Positions 5,183-12,262 of a stretch of 44,373 bases of DNA are shown here, piece by piece. Origin of the DNA: Oscillatoriales cyanobacterium PMM_0080 (lineage in GTDB: Bacteria; Cyanobacteriota; Cyanobacteriia; Cyanobacteriales; Microcoleaceae); NCBI GenBank assembly GCA_949127775.1, contig CASBQF010000081.1, positions 1-44,373 on the forward strand. Reading direction: 5' to 3'. Numbering within the stretch: the first letter of the stretch is position 1; the number at the start of each line of letters is the position of its first letter. Position numbers and translations under genes: made by a program. The notes beneath the pieces are model-generated. The model was not told where the DNA came from. It made no database searches and saw only the letters and a list, made by a program, of their open reading frames with translations.

Positions 5183-7753
5183 ATGCAGATCGATACAAGC
5201 ATTCCTTCTGAAACCCTATCGCCGACTCGTACTGGCGGCAATCCACCGAATTTAATAGAAGAAGTATGGAGATTGTACGATCGCGCCCTAGCAGCTACCA
5301 GCAACGGCATCGCGATCGCAGACGCAAAACTGCCTGACAGGCCCATAGTCTACTGTAACCCAGCCTTCGAGCAGATTACAGGCTACGATCGCAGCGAAAT
5401 AATTGGGCACAACTGCCGCTTCCTGCAAGGCCCGGATACCGATCGCACAGCCCTGGCTCAAATCCGCGTGGCCCTGCAAGAACAGCACGACTGCAAAGTA
5501 GTTCTGAAAAACTACCGCAAAGACGGCACCCCCTTCTGGAACGAACTCAGCATCTCGCCCGTGCGCGATAGCAACGGAATCGTCACCCACTTCATCGGCG
5601 TCCAATCTGATATCACCGATCGCTTTCAAGCAGAAGAAGCCCTCAAACAAGCCGAGGCCAAATACCGCAGCATCTTTGAAAACGCCACCGAAGGCATATT
5701 TCAAACCGCCCCAGACGGGCGCTACCTCAGCGCCAACCCCGCACTCGCCCGCATCTATGGCTACGATTCCCCGTCAGAATTGATCGCAAAATGTTCGGCA
5801 AACAACCTTTATGCCGATCGCACCCGCTGCACTGATTTCATTGCCGAAATCAGCAAAACTGGCTCCCTGAAGGAGTTTGAGTCCTGCGTATACCGTCAAG
5901 ATGGCAGCACTACCTGGATCTCGGAAAACGTGCGCGAAGTCCGGGGCGAAGGCGGCGAACTCCTTTACTACGAAGGAAGTGTCACCGAAATCGCCGATCG
6001 CAAACAAGCCCAGCTAGCTTTACTGCAAAATGAGGCGAAGTGGCGATCGCTAATTCTCAACAGTTCCGACATCATTACCATTCTCGACGCCAGCAGCCGC
6101 ATTGTTTACGAAAGCCCTTCTGTAGAAACAGTTTTGGGCTACGAACCAGAGGAACTCATCGGTCAAATTGTTCTCGATTTCGTCCACCCCGACGACATTG
6201 CTGCGGTTATTTCTCAGCATGAGATGCTGATCGCAAACCCAGCCGATCCGATCGCCCTAGAAGGTCGCTTCCGGCGCCCTGACGGTTCTTGGTGTTTTGT
6301 CGAAGGCGTTGGCATTAACCTGCTAGCAGACCCCGCTGTGAGCGGAATTGTGATCAACTCCCGCGACATGACGGCGCGCAGGCAAGCAGAGTACCGCCTC
6401 AGCAAAATCAACGAGTGCTTTTTGGGATTCACCACCGACGCGGCTGACAACATCCAGCGCCTGACATCCTTAGCTGGCGAGCTTTTGGGCGGAAGTTGCG
6501 CCATCTACAGTCACGTCGGTGGCGGGCTGCTGCGTGCGATCGCCACTTGGCAAACGCCGCCTGATTATCCCGAAGTCGATCGCGCCGAGGGTCACGTCTG
6601 CACCGACGTATGCAGCAAAGGAAGCGATCGGGCTGTGGCGATTCCTGACTTGCAGAACACTATCTACGGCAAAATCGATCCCGCTGTCATCCGCTACCAA
6701 CTACAAAGCTATCTGGGACAAGCAGTGCGGCTGGGCGACAATTACGTGGGTGCGATGTGCGTTCTCTACACAGAGTCTTTCGCACCCACAGAAGCCGACT
6801 GCAAGCTGATCGGAATTATCGCCGGCGCGATCGGAGTTGAGGAAGAACGGGCTGCGGGTGCTGCGCGCGATCGGCAAAAATCAAAAGAATTGCAAACAGC
6901 TTTGCGCGAATTGCAGCAAACTCAAATGCAATTAGTCCAAACCGAAAAAATGTCTTCCCTCGGACAAGTCCTAGCAGGAATTGCCCACGAAATTAACAAT
7001 CCAGTTGGCTTTGTCGCAGGCAACCTCTGCCACGTCCGCGGCTACGTTCTCGACTTGTTAGATATCGTGCAAATGTATCGAGAAGAATACCCAAATCCCC
7101 CTGCCAAAATTCAGAAACAAGCCGAAGATATAGACTTAGAATTTTTAGCAGAAGATTTGCCAAAGTTGCTCAATTCGATGCAGACAGGATGCGAGCGAAT
7201 TGTAGAAATCATTCAAACTCTGCGCAATTTCTCGCGGACAGACGAAGCGAAATTCAAGCCCGCCGACATTCACGAAGGTTTAGAAAGTACCCTGTTAATG
7301 TTGAACAGCAGGCTAAAAGCCAAGCCAAACTGGCAGGGCATTCAAGTGATTAAAGAATACGGAGAACTGCCGAAAATTAAATGCCATCCCGGACTCTTGA
7401 ATCAGGTATTTATGAATATATTAGCAAATGCGATGGACGCATTGGAAGAAAGCAGCAGCCAAACAAACAATACCACCACAAATGCTAGTTTTCCGACAAT
7501 TACAATTAAAACTGAAACGATTGACAACAAAAGTATTTGCATTCGGATAAAAGACAACGGCCCTGGTATCCCCCAAGATAATATTGTGCGTTTGTTTGAC
7601 CCATTTTTTACCACAAAACCCGTAGGTAAAGGCACAGGCTTGGGTTTATCGATTTCGCACCAAATTGTCGTTGAAAAACACAATGGCAAATTGCAATGCC
7701 TCTCCCAAGCCGATCAAGAAACCGAATTTATTATCGAAATTCCAATTAGATAA
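5183..7753 (+). CDS. LOV-domain (blue-light) sensor histidine kinase with PAS and GAF domains
   Basis: This is an 856-residue soluble kinase. Residues 30-147 are a LOV-type PAS: the flavin-adduct motif GHNCRFLQG has Cys78, and the other FMN-contact residues are present (Arg79, Gln82, Asn110 in NYRKDG, Asn120 in FWNEL, Gln141 in GVQSDIT). Known LOV domains with this set form a photo-adduct with FMN under blue light. Two more PAS domains (about 158-272 and 283-398) and a GAF-like domain (about 405-555) follow. The kinase core has AGIAHEINNPVGF with phospho-acceptor His602, then an ATPase domain with NILANAMDAL, DNGPGIP and GKGTGLGLSIS. There is no membrane segment or receiver, so its partner must be a separate regulator; none is adjacent. 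The ATG at 5183 has no obvious Shine-Dalgarno sequence. Light sensing is inferred from residues only. Confidence 0.9.
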   Translation: MQIDTSIPSETLSPTRTGGNPPNLIEEVWRLYDRALAATSNGIAIADAKLPDRPIVYCNPAFEQITGYDRSEIIGHNCRFLQGPDTDRTALAQIRVALQEQHDCKVVLKNYRKDGTPFWNELSISPVRDSNGIVTHFIGVQSDITDRFQAEEALKQAEAKYRSIFENATEGIFQTAPDGRYLSANPALARIYGYDSPSELIAKCSANNLYADRTRCTDFIAEISKTGSLKEFESCVYRQDGSTTWISENVREVRGEGGELLYYEGSVTEIADRKQAQLALLQNEAKWRSLILNSSDIITILDASSRIVYESPSVETVLGYEPEELIGQIVLDFVHPDDIAAVISQHEMLIANPADPIALEGRFRRPDGSWCFVEGVGINLLADPAVSGIVINSRDMTARRQAEYRLSKINECFLGFTTDAADNIQRLTSLAGELLGGSCAIYSHVGGGLLRAIATWQTPPDYPEVDRAEGHVCTDVCSKGSDRAVAIPDLQNTIYGKIDPAVIRYQLQSYLGQAVRLGDNYVGAMCVLYTESFAPTEADCKLIGIIAGAIGVEEERAAGAARDRQKSKELQTALRELQQTQMQLVQTEKMSSLGQVLAGIAHEINNPVGFVAGNLCHVRGYVLDLLDIVQMYREEYPNPPAKIQKQAEDIDLEFLAEDLPKLLNSMQTGCERIVEIIQTLRNFSRTDEAKFKPADIHEGLESTLLMLNSRLKAKPNWQGIQVIKEYGELPKIKCHPGLLNQVFMNILANAMDALEESSSQTNNTTTNASFPTITIKTETIDNKSICIRIKDNGPGIPQDNIVRLFDPFFTTKPVGKGTGLGLSISHQIVVEKHNGKLQCLSQADQETEFIIEIPIR

Positions 7754-7836
7754 ATTTATTGTTTCCACTCGATCGAAACTTGCCCATAACCTCTAGGTAG
7801 GGTGCGCACTGCGCACAGTAGGGTGTGCCGTACGTC

Positions 7837-7867
7837 ATATCAATTCCGGTAACACCAGAATTGATAT
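7837..7867. repeat. Palindromic repeat, ATATCAATTCCGG type
   Basis: ATATCAATTC at the left pairs with GAATTGATAT at the right around a short loop. This is the outer half of the composite palindrome family also found at 8081-8442, 11852-11990, 26073-26173 and 29061-29204. A GTAGGGTGCGCACTGCGCAC fragment of another family lies just before it (about 7797-7825). Confidence 0.65.
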
Positions 7868-7919
7868 CGGACAGTTGAGAAACAAAATTGAGTTGTGCCG
7901 CGTCTTTTTATTGTATGCT

Positions 7920-8052
7920 GAAACTATCAGCGAGGCGAGTCCTGCTGCTAGTGTCGGGAAATGTACCGACTTCAACAACTTTTTCCGATTGAGGAAAGTT
8001 TGAAATTTCTAACTCATTTGGGGGTGATTTACGAATTGCCCCCGTTTTTTTT
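7920..8052 (+). ncRNA. Candidate small RNA with three hairpins and intrinsic terminator
   Basis: No ORF is present, but there are three ordered hairpins on the plus strand: GTCGG/CCGAC (7953-7957 with 7966-7970), an AACTTTTTCC / GGAAAGTTT stem (about 7977-8001), and a strong terminator at 8020-8052. A possible promoter lies just upstream (TTGTGC near 7893 and TATGCT near 7914, spacing 15-16). It starts more than 150 bp after the LOV kinase stop, behind a palindromic repeat, so an independent RNA is more likely than a kinase 3' UTR, although the latter is possible. It does not match the Yfr1 signature I know. The exact 5' end is unknown. Confidence 0.45.
8020..8052 (+). terminator. Strong Rho-independent terminator
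   Basis: GGGGGTGATT (8020-8029) pairs with AATTGCCCCC (8034-8043) as a 10-bp stem with two G-T pairs and the loop TACG. It is followed by G and eight T (8045-8052). It would end the candidate small RNA, or transcripts from the kinase gene upstream. Confidence 0.85.
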
Positions 8053-8080
8053 AAAGCTGTTGCTGTATCCTATTATTGAT

Positions 8081-8442
8081 ATCATATCGAGTCGAAATTA
8101 GGAGACGGCAGTGCCGTGTCCCTACAATTAATCTGACGTAGGGACACGGCACGTGCAGTCTCCTCGCTTATCATTCCGGTGCAGCCGGAATTTGATATAA
8201 GAATTGATATTACCCGAAATCAGGACACGGCAGTGCCGTTTCCCTACAATTAATCACGGTAGGGAAACGGCACTGCCGTCTCCTCTATATCATTCCGGTG
8301 CAGCCGGAATTTGATATGAGAATTGATATTACCCGAAATTAGGACACGGCAGTGCCGTGTCCCTACAATTAATCTGACGTAGGGACACGGCACGTGCAGT
8401 CTCCTCGCTTATCATTCCGGTGCAGCCGGAATTTGATATAAG
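8081..8442. repeat. Three tandem copies of a 120-bp composite palindromic element
   Basis: Units begin near 8101, 8223 and 8342 (periods 122 and 119). Each has a large hairpin made of ACGGCAGTGCCGTGTCCCTAC and its inverted copy, then a second hairpin, ATTCCGGTGCAGCCGGAAT, ending in TTGATAT. Copies 1 and 3 share the altered right arm GGCACGTGCAGTCTCC, while copy 2 keeps the palindromic GGCACTGCCGTCTCC. The same family occurs singly at 11852-11990, 25866-25918, 26073-26173 and 29061-29204. It is non-coding. Confidence 0.85.
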
Positions 8443-8446
8443 TCGT

Positions 8447-8502
8447 AATTCCCAATTTCCAATTCCCAATTCCCCATTCCCAATTCTCAATTACCAATTA
8501 AT
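8447..8502. repeat. Heptameric AATTCCC-type tandem repeat
   Basis: Degenerate 7-bp units (AATTCCC, CAATTCC and variants) are repeated about eight times directly before the start codon of the sucrose-phosphate phosphatase gene. They leave no room for a normal ribosome binding site. Confidence 0.7.
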
Positions 8503-8505
8503 AAA

Positions 8506-9237
8506 ATGAATTTCTTATTAGTGACAGACTTAGACAACACATTAGTTGGAGACGACGCAGCAACTCAAGTTTTAAACCAGCGCTTGCAATCAAAACGATC
8601 GCAAATTTGTTTGATTTACGCTACCGGGCGCTCTCATGCTTCAACTCGCGAATTAATTGCCCAAAAGCAACTGCTATCACCTGACTATGTGATCGCAGGT
8701 GTAGGTAGCGAGATTTATCAAGACGGAACCATCGATTTAGATTGGGCTCAATATCTTTCTCAAAACTGGGATAAAATGGCGATCGCCTCTTTAGCTCAGC
8801 AGTTTAACAAGCTTAAACCCCAATCCCTCAAAGAACAAAATCCTTGGAAAATTAGTTATTGTCTGGAACCAGCAGCAGAAAATAGCTCGACGATCCAGGC
8901 CTTGCAGCAAAAGTTAACTGCATCGGGACTGGCAGCTCAAATTATTTTTAGCAGCAATCGCGACTTAGATATTTTACCGCAAACTAGCAATAAAGGCAAT
9001 GCCCTGACTTATTTACAAAAGCGCCTGCAAATTCCATCTGAAGCAACATTAGTTTGTGGCGATTCTGGCAATGATATCAGTATGTTTGAACAGGATGTCC
9101 GGGGAGTCATCGTCGCTAATGCTCTGCCAGAACTCTTAGAATGGCATCGCGAATATGGCACCGAAAATCATTATTTAGCTGGCTCTACTTGCGCTTGGGG
9201 AATCATCGAAGGAATCACATATTTTTGGAATTTTTGA
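8506..9237 (+). CDS. spp: Sucrose-6-phosphate phosphatase (sucrose-phosphate phosphohydrolase)
   Basis: This 243-residue enzyme of the HAD type, subclass with a small mixed cap, is the same size as cyanobacterial SPP. It hydrolyses sucrose-6F-phosphate to sucrose, the last step of sucrose synthesis after sucrose-phosphate synthase. Motif I is TDLDNTLVGDD (residues 7-17), motif II IYATGRS (about 38-44), motif III the Lys of NKGNAL, and motif IV CGDSGNDISMF. The catalytic domain closes with GSTCAWGIIEG, also seen in SPP homologues. No sucrose-phosphate synthase gene is adjacent. The start is ATG 8506 behind a repeat tract; sucrose is an osmolyte and transport sugar in these organisms. Confidence 0.88.
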   Translation: MNFLLVTDLDNTLVGDDAATQVLNQRLQSKRSQICLIYATGRSHASTRELIAQKQLLSPDYVIAGVGSEIYQDGTIDLDWAQYLSQNWDKMAIASLAQQFNKLKPQSLKEQNPWKISYCLEPAAENSSTIQALQQKLTASGLAAQIIFSSNRDLDILPQTSNKGNALTYLQKRLQIPSEATLVCGDSGNDISMFEQDVRGVIVANALPELLEWHREYGTENHYLAGSTCAWGIIEGITYFWNF

Positions 9238-9252
9238 TGGTATAAAATGCTT

Positions 9253-9326
9253 TTAAAGGTTCGATCGTTCGGAATGCAAGTCCTTCTCCGTTAAAGGTTC
9301 GATCGTTCGGAATGCAAGTCCTTCTC
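9253..9326. repeat. Perfect 36-bp direct repeat, period 38
   Basis: 9253-9288 and 9291-9326 are identical, starting TTAAAGGTTCGATCGTTCGG and ending AAGTCCTTCTC, separated by two bases. They lie 16 bp after the spp stop and about 80 bp before the next gene. Each copy contains the palindrome CGATCG. A role in the leader of the downstream gene is possible but unproven. Confidence 0.85.
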
Positions 9327-9407
9327 AAAATTAGAAGACTGAAGTCCGATCGATCGAACACCGAGAGTGCGATATCATCAGCGTGTACTCGATCGCCACA
9401 CCACCAC

Positions 9408-9761
9408 ATGGAACAACACACGTTACCCCTAGAGGTGATTCTCTCTCACCCCCGTCAATCCCTAGGCAACATTCGGCTGGATTGGACGCCACAACCGGGA
9501 AACTATATCGATTTAGAAGGACAAACCTACGCTGTCTTGGAGCGCCACCACCGCTATCAACTCAAATTCGGCCGCTACCAACTGCAAAAAATTGCCCTGT
9601 ACGTGCAGTCAGCCCAACCGCTGACGGAAAGAACATTTGTCAGCGGCATCTGGGTTATTGGAGATGCTAGCTGCCAGCTAAATGCTCGATCGGAAATTCT
9701 ACGCTGTGCCGTCAACCCCAATGGCCCCTGCGACGGCTGCCGCGATTACCAAAAGTGTTGA
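9408..9761 (+). CDS. DUF6464-family cyanobacterial protein
   Basis: This 117-residue soluble protein resembles the cyanobacterial DUF6464 family of unknown function. The N-terminal beta-rich part reads NIRLDWTPQPGNYIDLEGQTY. The C-terminus has the family hallmark GDASCQLNARSEILRCAVNPNG, followed by PCDGCRDYQKC, with five Cys that could bind a metal or form disulfides. ATG 9408 (MEQHTLPLEV) is preferred over upstream starts because the earlier residues are encoded by the 36-bp direct repeats and a repeat-derived linker. It is unlinked functionally to spp as far as can be seen. Confidence 0.75.
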   Translation: MEQHTLPLEVILSHPRQSLGNIRLDWTPQPGNYIDLEGQTYAVLERHHRYQLKFGRYQLQKIALYVQSAQPLTERTFVSGIWVIGDASCQLNARSEILRCAVNPNGPCDGCRDYQKC

Positions 9762-9888
9762 TCTCGATCGAGCCGATGCACCATTCTAGCTCGTCTAACC
9801 ACCCAGGGTGCCGAGGATCTCGGCATCTCCCTCATCTAAAATCCGCAATAATTTCTGAGTAACCGCAATTGATATCAATTACCACAAA

Positions 9889-10245
9889 CTATCTAAACCA
9901 AGTAGCAACTGTCGAACAAGGTTTAACTTGTTCCCAAACGCGATAATCTATCGCATCATGGCTGTGCAGCACGTCACGAATGCCAGTATGAATCAAATCT
10001 TCTATTTCCAGCAACTGCTCTGAAGAACAGCGAAACTGGACTGCTTGGGCCGACACATACTCGCCGGAAACGTCGATCGCAGTATATCTATTAGGAACTC
10101 GGCTCAGCACGTAAGCAATTAAATCCTGGCGCAAGCCCGAGAGCGAAAAAGCTTCTTGGTAGGGATACTTGGGATAAGACTCCAAGATAATTTCCACTTC
10201 TTCTGTGACTACCGCCAAGGTGATATTGACAAGACTTTTCTGCAT
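9889..10245 (-). CDS. ComFB-like late competence development protein
   Basis: This 118-residue protein is of the ComFB type. It has the N-terminal helix NITLAVVTEEVEIIL and the conserved core LRQDLIAYVLSRVPNRYTAIDVSGE, where family members have VVAYALNRLPPLY-like sequence. ComFB was first seen in the Bacillus comF operon; cyanobacterial relatives have been reported as cyclic-di-nucleotide-binding proteins tied to motility, competence and cell size. That function is family knowledge and not visible here. The C-terminal extension (CSSEQLLEIEDLIHTGIRD...) is longer than the core. It follows the DUF1830 gene by 72 bp on the same strand, so the two may be cotranscribed. Confidence 0.7.
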   Translation of the reverse strand: MQKSLVNITLAVVTEEVEIILESYPKYPYQEAFSLSGLRQDLIAYVLSRVPNRYTAIDVSGEYVSAQAVQFRCSSEQLLEIEDLIHTGIRDVLHSHDAIDYRVWEQVKPCSTVATWFR

Positions 10246-10317
10246 TTTCCCAATCCCCCCATTACTTAACTAACATTTTTGTTGCCGTTCTCGATCGCAT
10301 CTGATTTTTCCTGAAAC

Positions 10318-10626
10318 TTAGCGGGCTAATACCGCACATTTTTCTGCGGGAATAACCAGCTCGCTCTCGGAACTTACCTCTTCTATAACCCGCAACACGT
10401 AGCAAGGAATCTTATCCGATAAAATAGCAGTTACCACCGCGCCTGTGTGAATTTCTAAGACTGCTTCTGGCGCAGCTTCAAACATCAGCCGCTGTCCCGG
10501 AAACATCACTCTTTCAAAGTACCAATTAGGAATATTCCCAATCCGAACTACCTGAATTTGGTTGGTAACATTTGCGTAATAGCAAAGAATCTGATTGTTA
10601 GCTTTACAAGATAGCTGATATGACAT
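10318..10626 (-). CDS. DUF1830-family cyanobacterial protein
   Basis: This 102-residue protein belongs to the cyanobacterial DUF1830 family. The hallmark run is ILCYYANVTNQIQVVRIGNI, followed by PNWYFERVMFPGQRLMFEA and EIHTGAVVTAILSDKIPC. No biochemical function is established for the family. It is soluble, beta-rich, with no signal peptide. It is the first gene of a probable pair with the ComFB-like gene, with an AGGTTT-type leader before the ATG. Confidence 0.85.
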   Translation of the reverse strand: MSYQLSCKANNQILCYYANVTNQIQVVRIGNIPNWYFERVMFPGQRLMFEAAPEAVLEIHTGAVVTAILSDKIPCYVLRVIEEVSSESELVIPAEKCAVLAR

Positions 10627-11413
10627 TTGTAAACCTCCATACTTTTCAAAGAAATTACTCAGACTTGGCTCGGCCTGTGATCAGTGCCTAACTCCTGACT
10701 TATTCAATTTGGTTGTGCGATCGTACTCCTTAATCGAAAGTACCGTCACTCACCCGAACTCCCTGACAGCAGGTTTGTGCTTTGGCCGCGGGATGATGCA
10801 GCGCGATTCCCAAAAGGAATAGCTTTGCTAGCCGGCACTTCAACTCAAAACCTTGGAATAAATATTATCTAAAAAGTATGAGGAAATTATGAAGACGATC
10901 TTTTTTTTGATGGATCTACTTTTGCAGAAGCAGGGATGACAATACCTATGTAGAAACTGCATTTTTTACCAATAAACTTCGCTGTATCTCTGATGCGGGG
11001 TTAAACACTCTGTAACTTCAGAATCAGTTATGCTCCGTATAAATACTTGGTATCTCGCTCAACTTTACAGAAAACAAATAATTGCGAAACTACATCACAA
11101 AAATCAAAACATTTTGAAAACAGCCGGAAAAACTCGGACTTCCTTCGACGCAGAAACCAGGCCCAATAACATACTTCCTAGATTTTAGCAAGGCATTGAG
11201 AACCATAAACCGGATTTCCCGATCGTCATCCGGCTGGGTACATCTCATTTTTGCAAATATATTCGTAGGGGCTTCGCCCTTACCAAATTGAGATACACCC
11301 ATCCGGCTTTAATGCCACGTTAATTATTCAGTCTGCGTCGGCGGACTTTGCTTGACTTGCAGAGCGGTTTCAAATGCTGAATCTGATCCGATCTGCGATC
11401 GCATTTCCCGAAT
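10627..11413. other. 787-bp gap without a recognisable gene
   Basis: I find no convincing ORF here; a 70-codon frame on the minus strand at 11090-11302 is made partly of repeat sequence (see rejected items). The segment around 11255-11300 carries a CTTCGCCC / ATTTGCAAA / GAGAT repeat fragment related to 40556-40670. The promoters of the DUF1830 gene (near 10650-10750) and possibly of an unidentified RNA may be in the left half, but I see no hairpin plus T-run to support one. Confidence 0.4.
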
Positions 11414-11800
11414 TCAAAGCGAAACTTCCCAACCCAAAATTTCCGCCACTTGCTGTGCCAAACCCAAAGGATCGAAAGGCTTGGCAATCACCCCCGCTAC
11501 CCCCAAATCAGCAAATTCGTTCAAATCCATCGCCTGCACCTTAGCCGTCAAAAAAATCACCGGAATCCCCCGAGTAGCCGCATTATTTTGCAGCAAACCA
11601 AACAAAGTAACTCCGTCCATATCGGGCATCATCACATCTAGCAGAATAGCGTCAGGGACTTGAGTTTCAGCCAAAAGCAATCCTTGACTGGCCTCGGGGG
11701 CACTCAGCACTATCCAGCCGCCTAAATGTTCCAGACAAGCCTGAATCACGCTGCAAAGGTTTTTTTCATCATCGATTACCAGAATGCGTTTCACTGACAT
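11414..11800 (-). CDS. Single-domain response regulator (CheY-like)
   Basis: This 128-residue receiver without output domain is read from ATG 11800 (MSVKRILVIDDEKNL); an in-frame upstream start would add five non-conserved residues. The acidic pair DD is near residues 10-11, the phospho-acceptor is Asp in AILLDVMMPDMDG, Thr is in FLTAK, and Lys in IAKPFDPLG. It lies downstream of the phytochrome kinase on the same strand, with a 460-bp repeat-filled gap between them, so it is a plausible partner (as Rcp1 is for Cph1) but not clearly in the same operon. Receivers with the AKPFDP ending are common CheY/PatA-like regulators in cyanobacteria. Confidence 0.9.
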   Translation of the reverse strand: MSVKRILVIDDEKNLCSVIQACLEHLGGWIVLSAPEASQGLLLAETQVPDAILLDVMMPDMDGVTLFGLLQNNAATRGIPVIFLTAKVQAMDLNEFADLGVAGVIAKPFDPLGLAQQVAEILGWEVSL

Positions 11801-11851
11801 TATTAAACAACCCAAATTTTAAATTAATCATAATCAATCGAAAGAAAACTT

Positions 11852-11990
11852 ATATCAATTCCGGCTGCGCCGGAATCATATAGAGGAGACGGCAGTGCCG
11901 TTTCCCTACCAACATAATATTGTAGGGACACTCCAAAAGCCGTCTTCTAATTTCGGCTAGTAATAATTCCGATGCAACCGAATTTGATAT
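11852..11990. repeat. Composite palindromic element (same family as 8081-8442)
   Basis: ATATCAATTCCGGCTGCGCC opens the element and AATTTGATAT closes it. Inside are GAGACGGCAGTGCCGTTTCC and a degenerate inverted copy. It fills most of the gap between the receiver gene and the next element. Confidence 0.75.
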
Positions 11991-12024
11991 TAGTAGGGTG
12001 CGCAATCCTCTGGTTTGTAGCCGA

Positions 12025-12158
12025 GGCCAGATCCCCCTAAATCCCCCTTAAGAAGGGGGACTTTGAGAAGACTCCATTTCGCCCGCAACGATTCGGAGGG
12101 GACGCAAAAGAACGCTCTTGTCCCCCCCTTAAGAAGGGGGGTTAGGGGGGATCTGGCC
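12025..12158. mobile_element. 134-bp MITE with long GGCCAGATCCCCC ends
   Basis: The left end GGCCAGATCCCCCTAAATCC and the right end, its inverted copy ending GGGGGATCTGGCC, have terminal inverted repeats of about 38 bp. Each contains the palindrome CCCCCTTAAGAAGGGGG. The interior is about 55 bp and non-coding. Elements with these ends are very common in cyanobacterial genomes. Confidence 0.75.
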
Positions 12159-12262
12159 TTAATCGTCAAACAGTAGATCCCTACTGCATAAAACTTGAAG
12201 TTGACACCAATCAACCCTCCAAAACTCATGCTCTCCGCGTACATTACCACGAACCAAGCAAT

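Noticed and set aside
8081-8442. CRISPR array
   Set aside because: Units are long composite palindromes of about 120 bp without unique spacers, and no cas gene is present.
9253-9326. tRNA T-arm (GGTTCGA) in the 36-bp repeats
   Set aside because: No acceptor, D or anticodon stem can be formed around it.
11090-11302. 70-codon minus-strand frame starting GVSQFGKGEAPTNIFAKMRC
   Set aside because: The first part is encoded by a repeat fragment related to 40556-40670, there is no ribosome binding site, and no conserved domain is visible.
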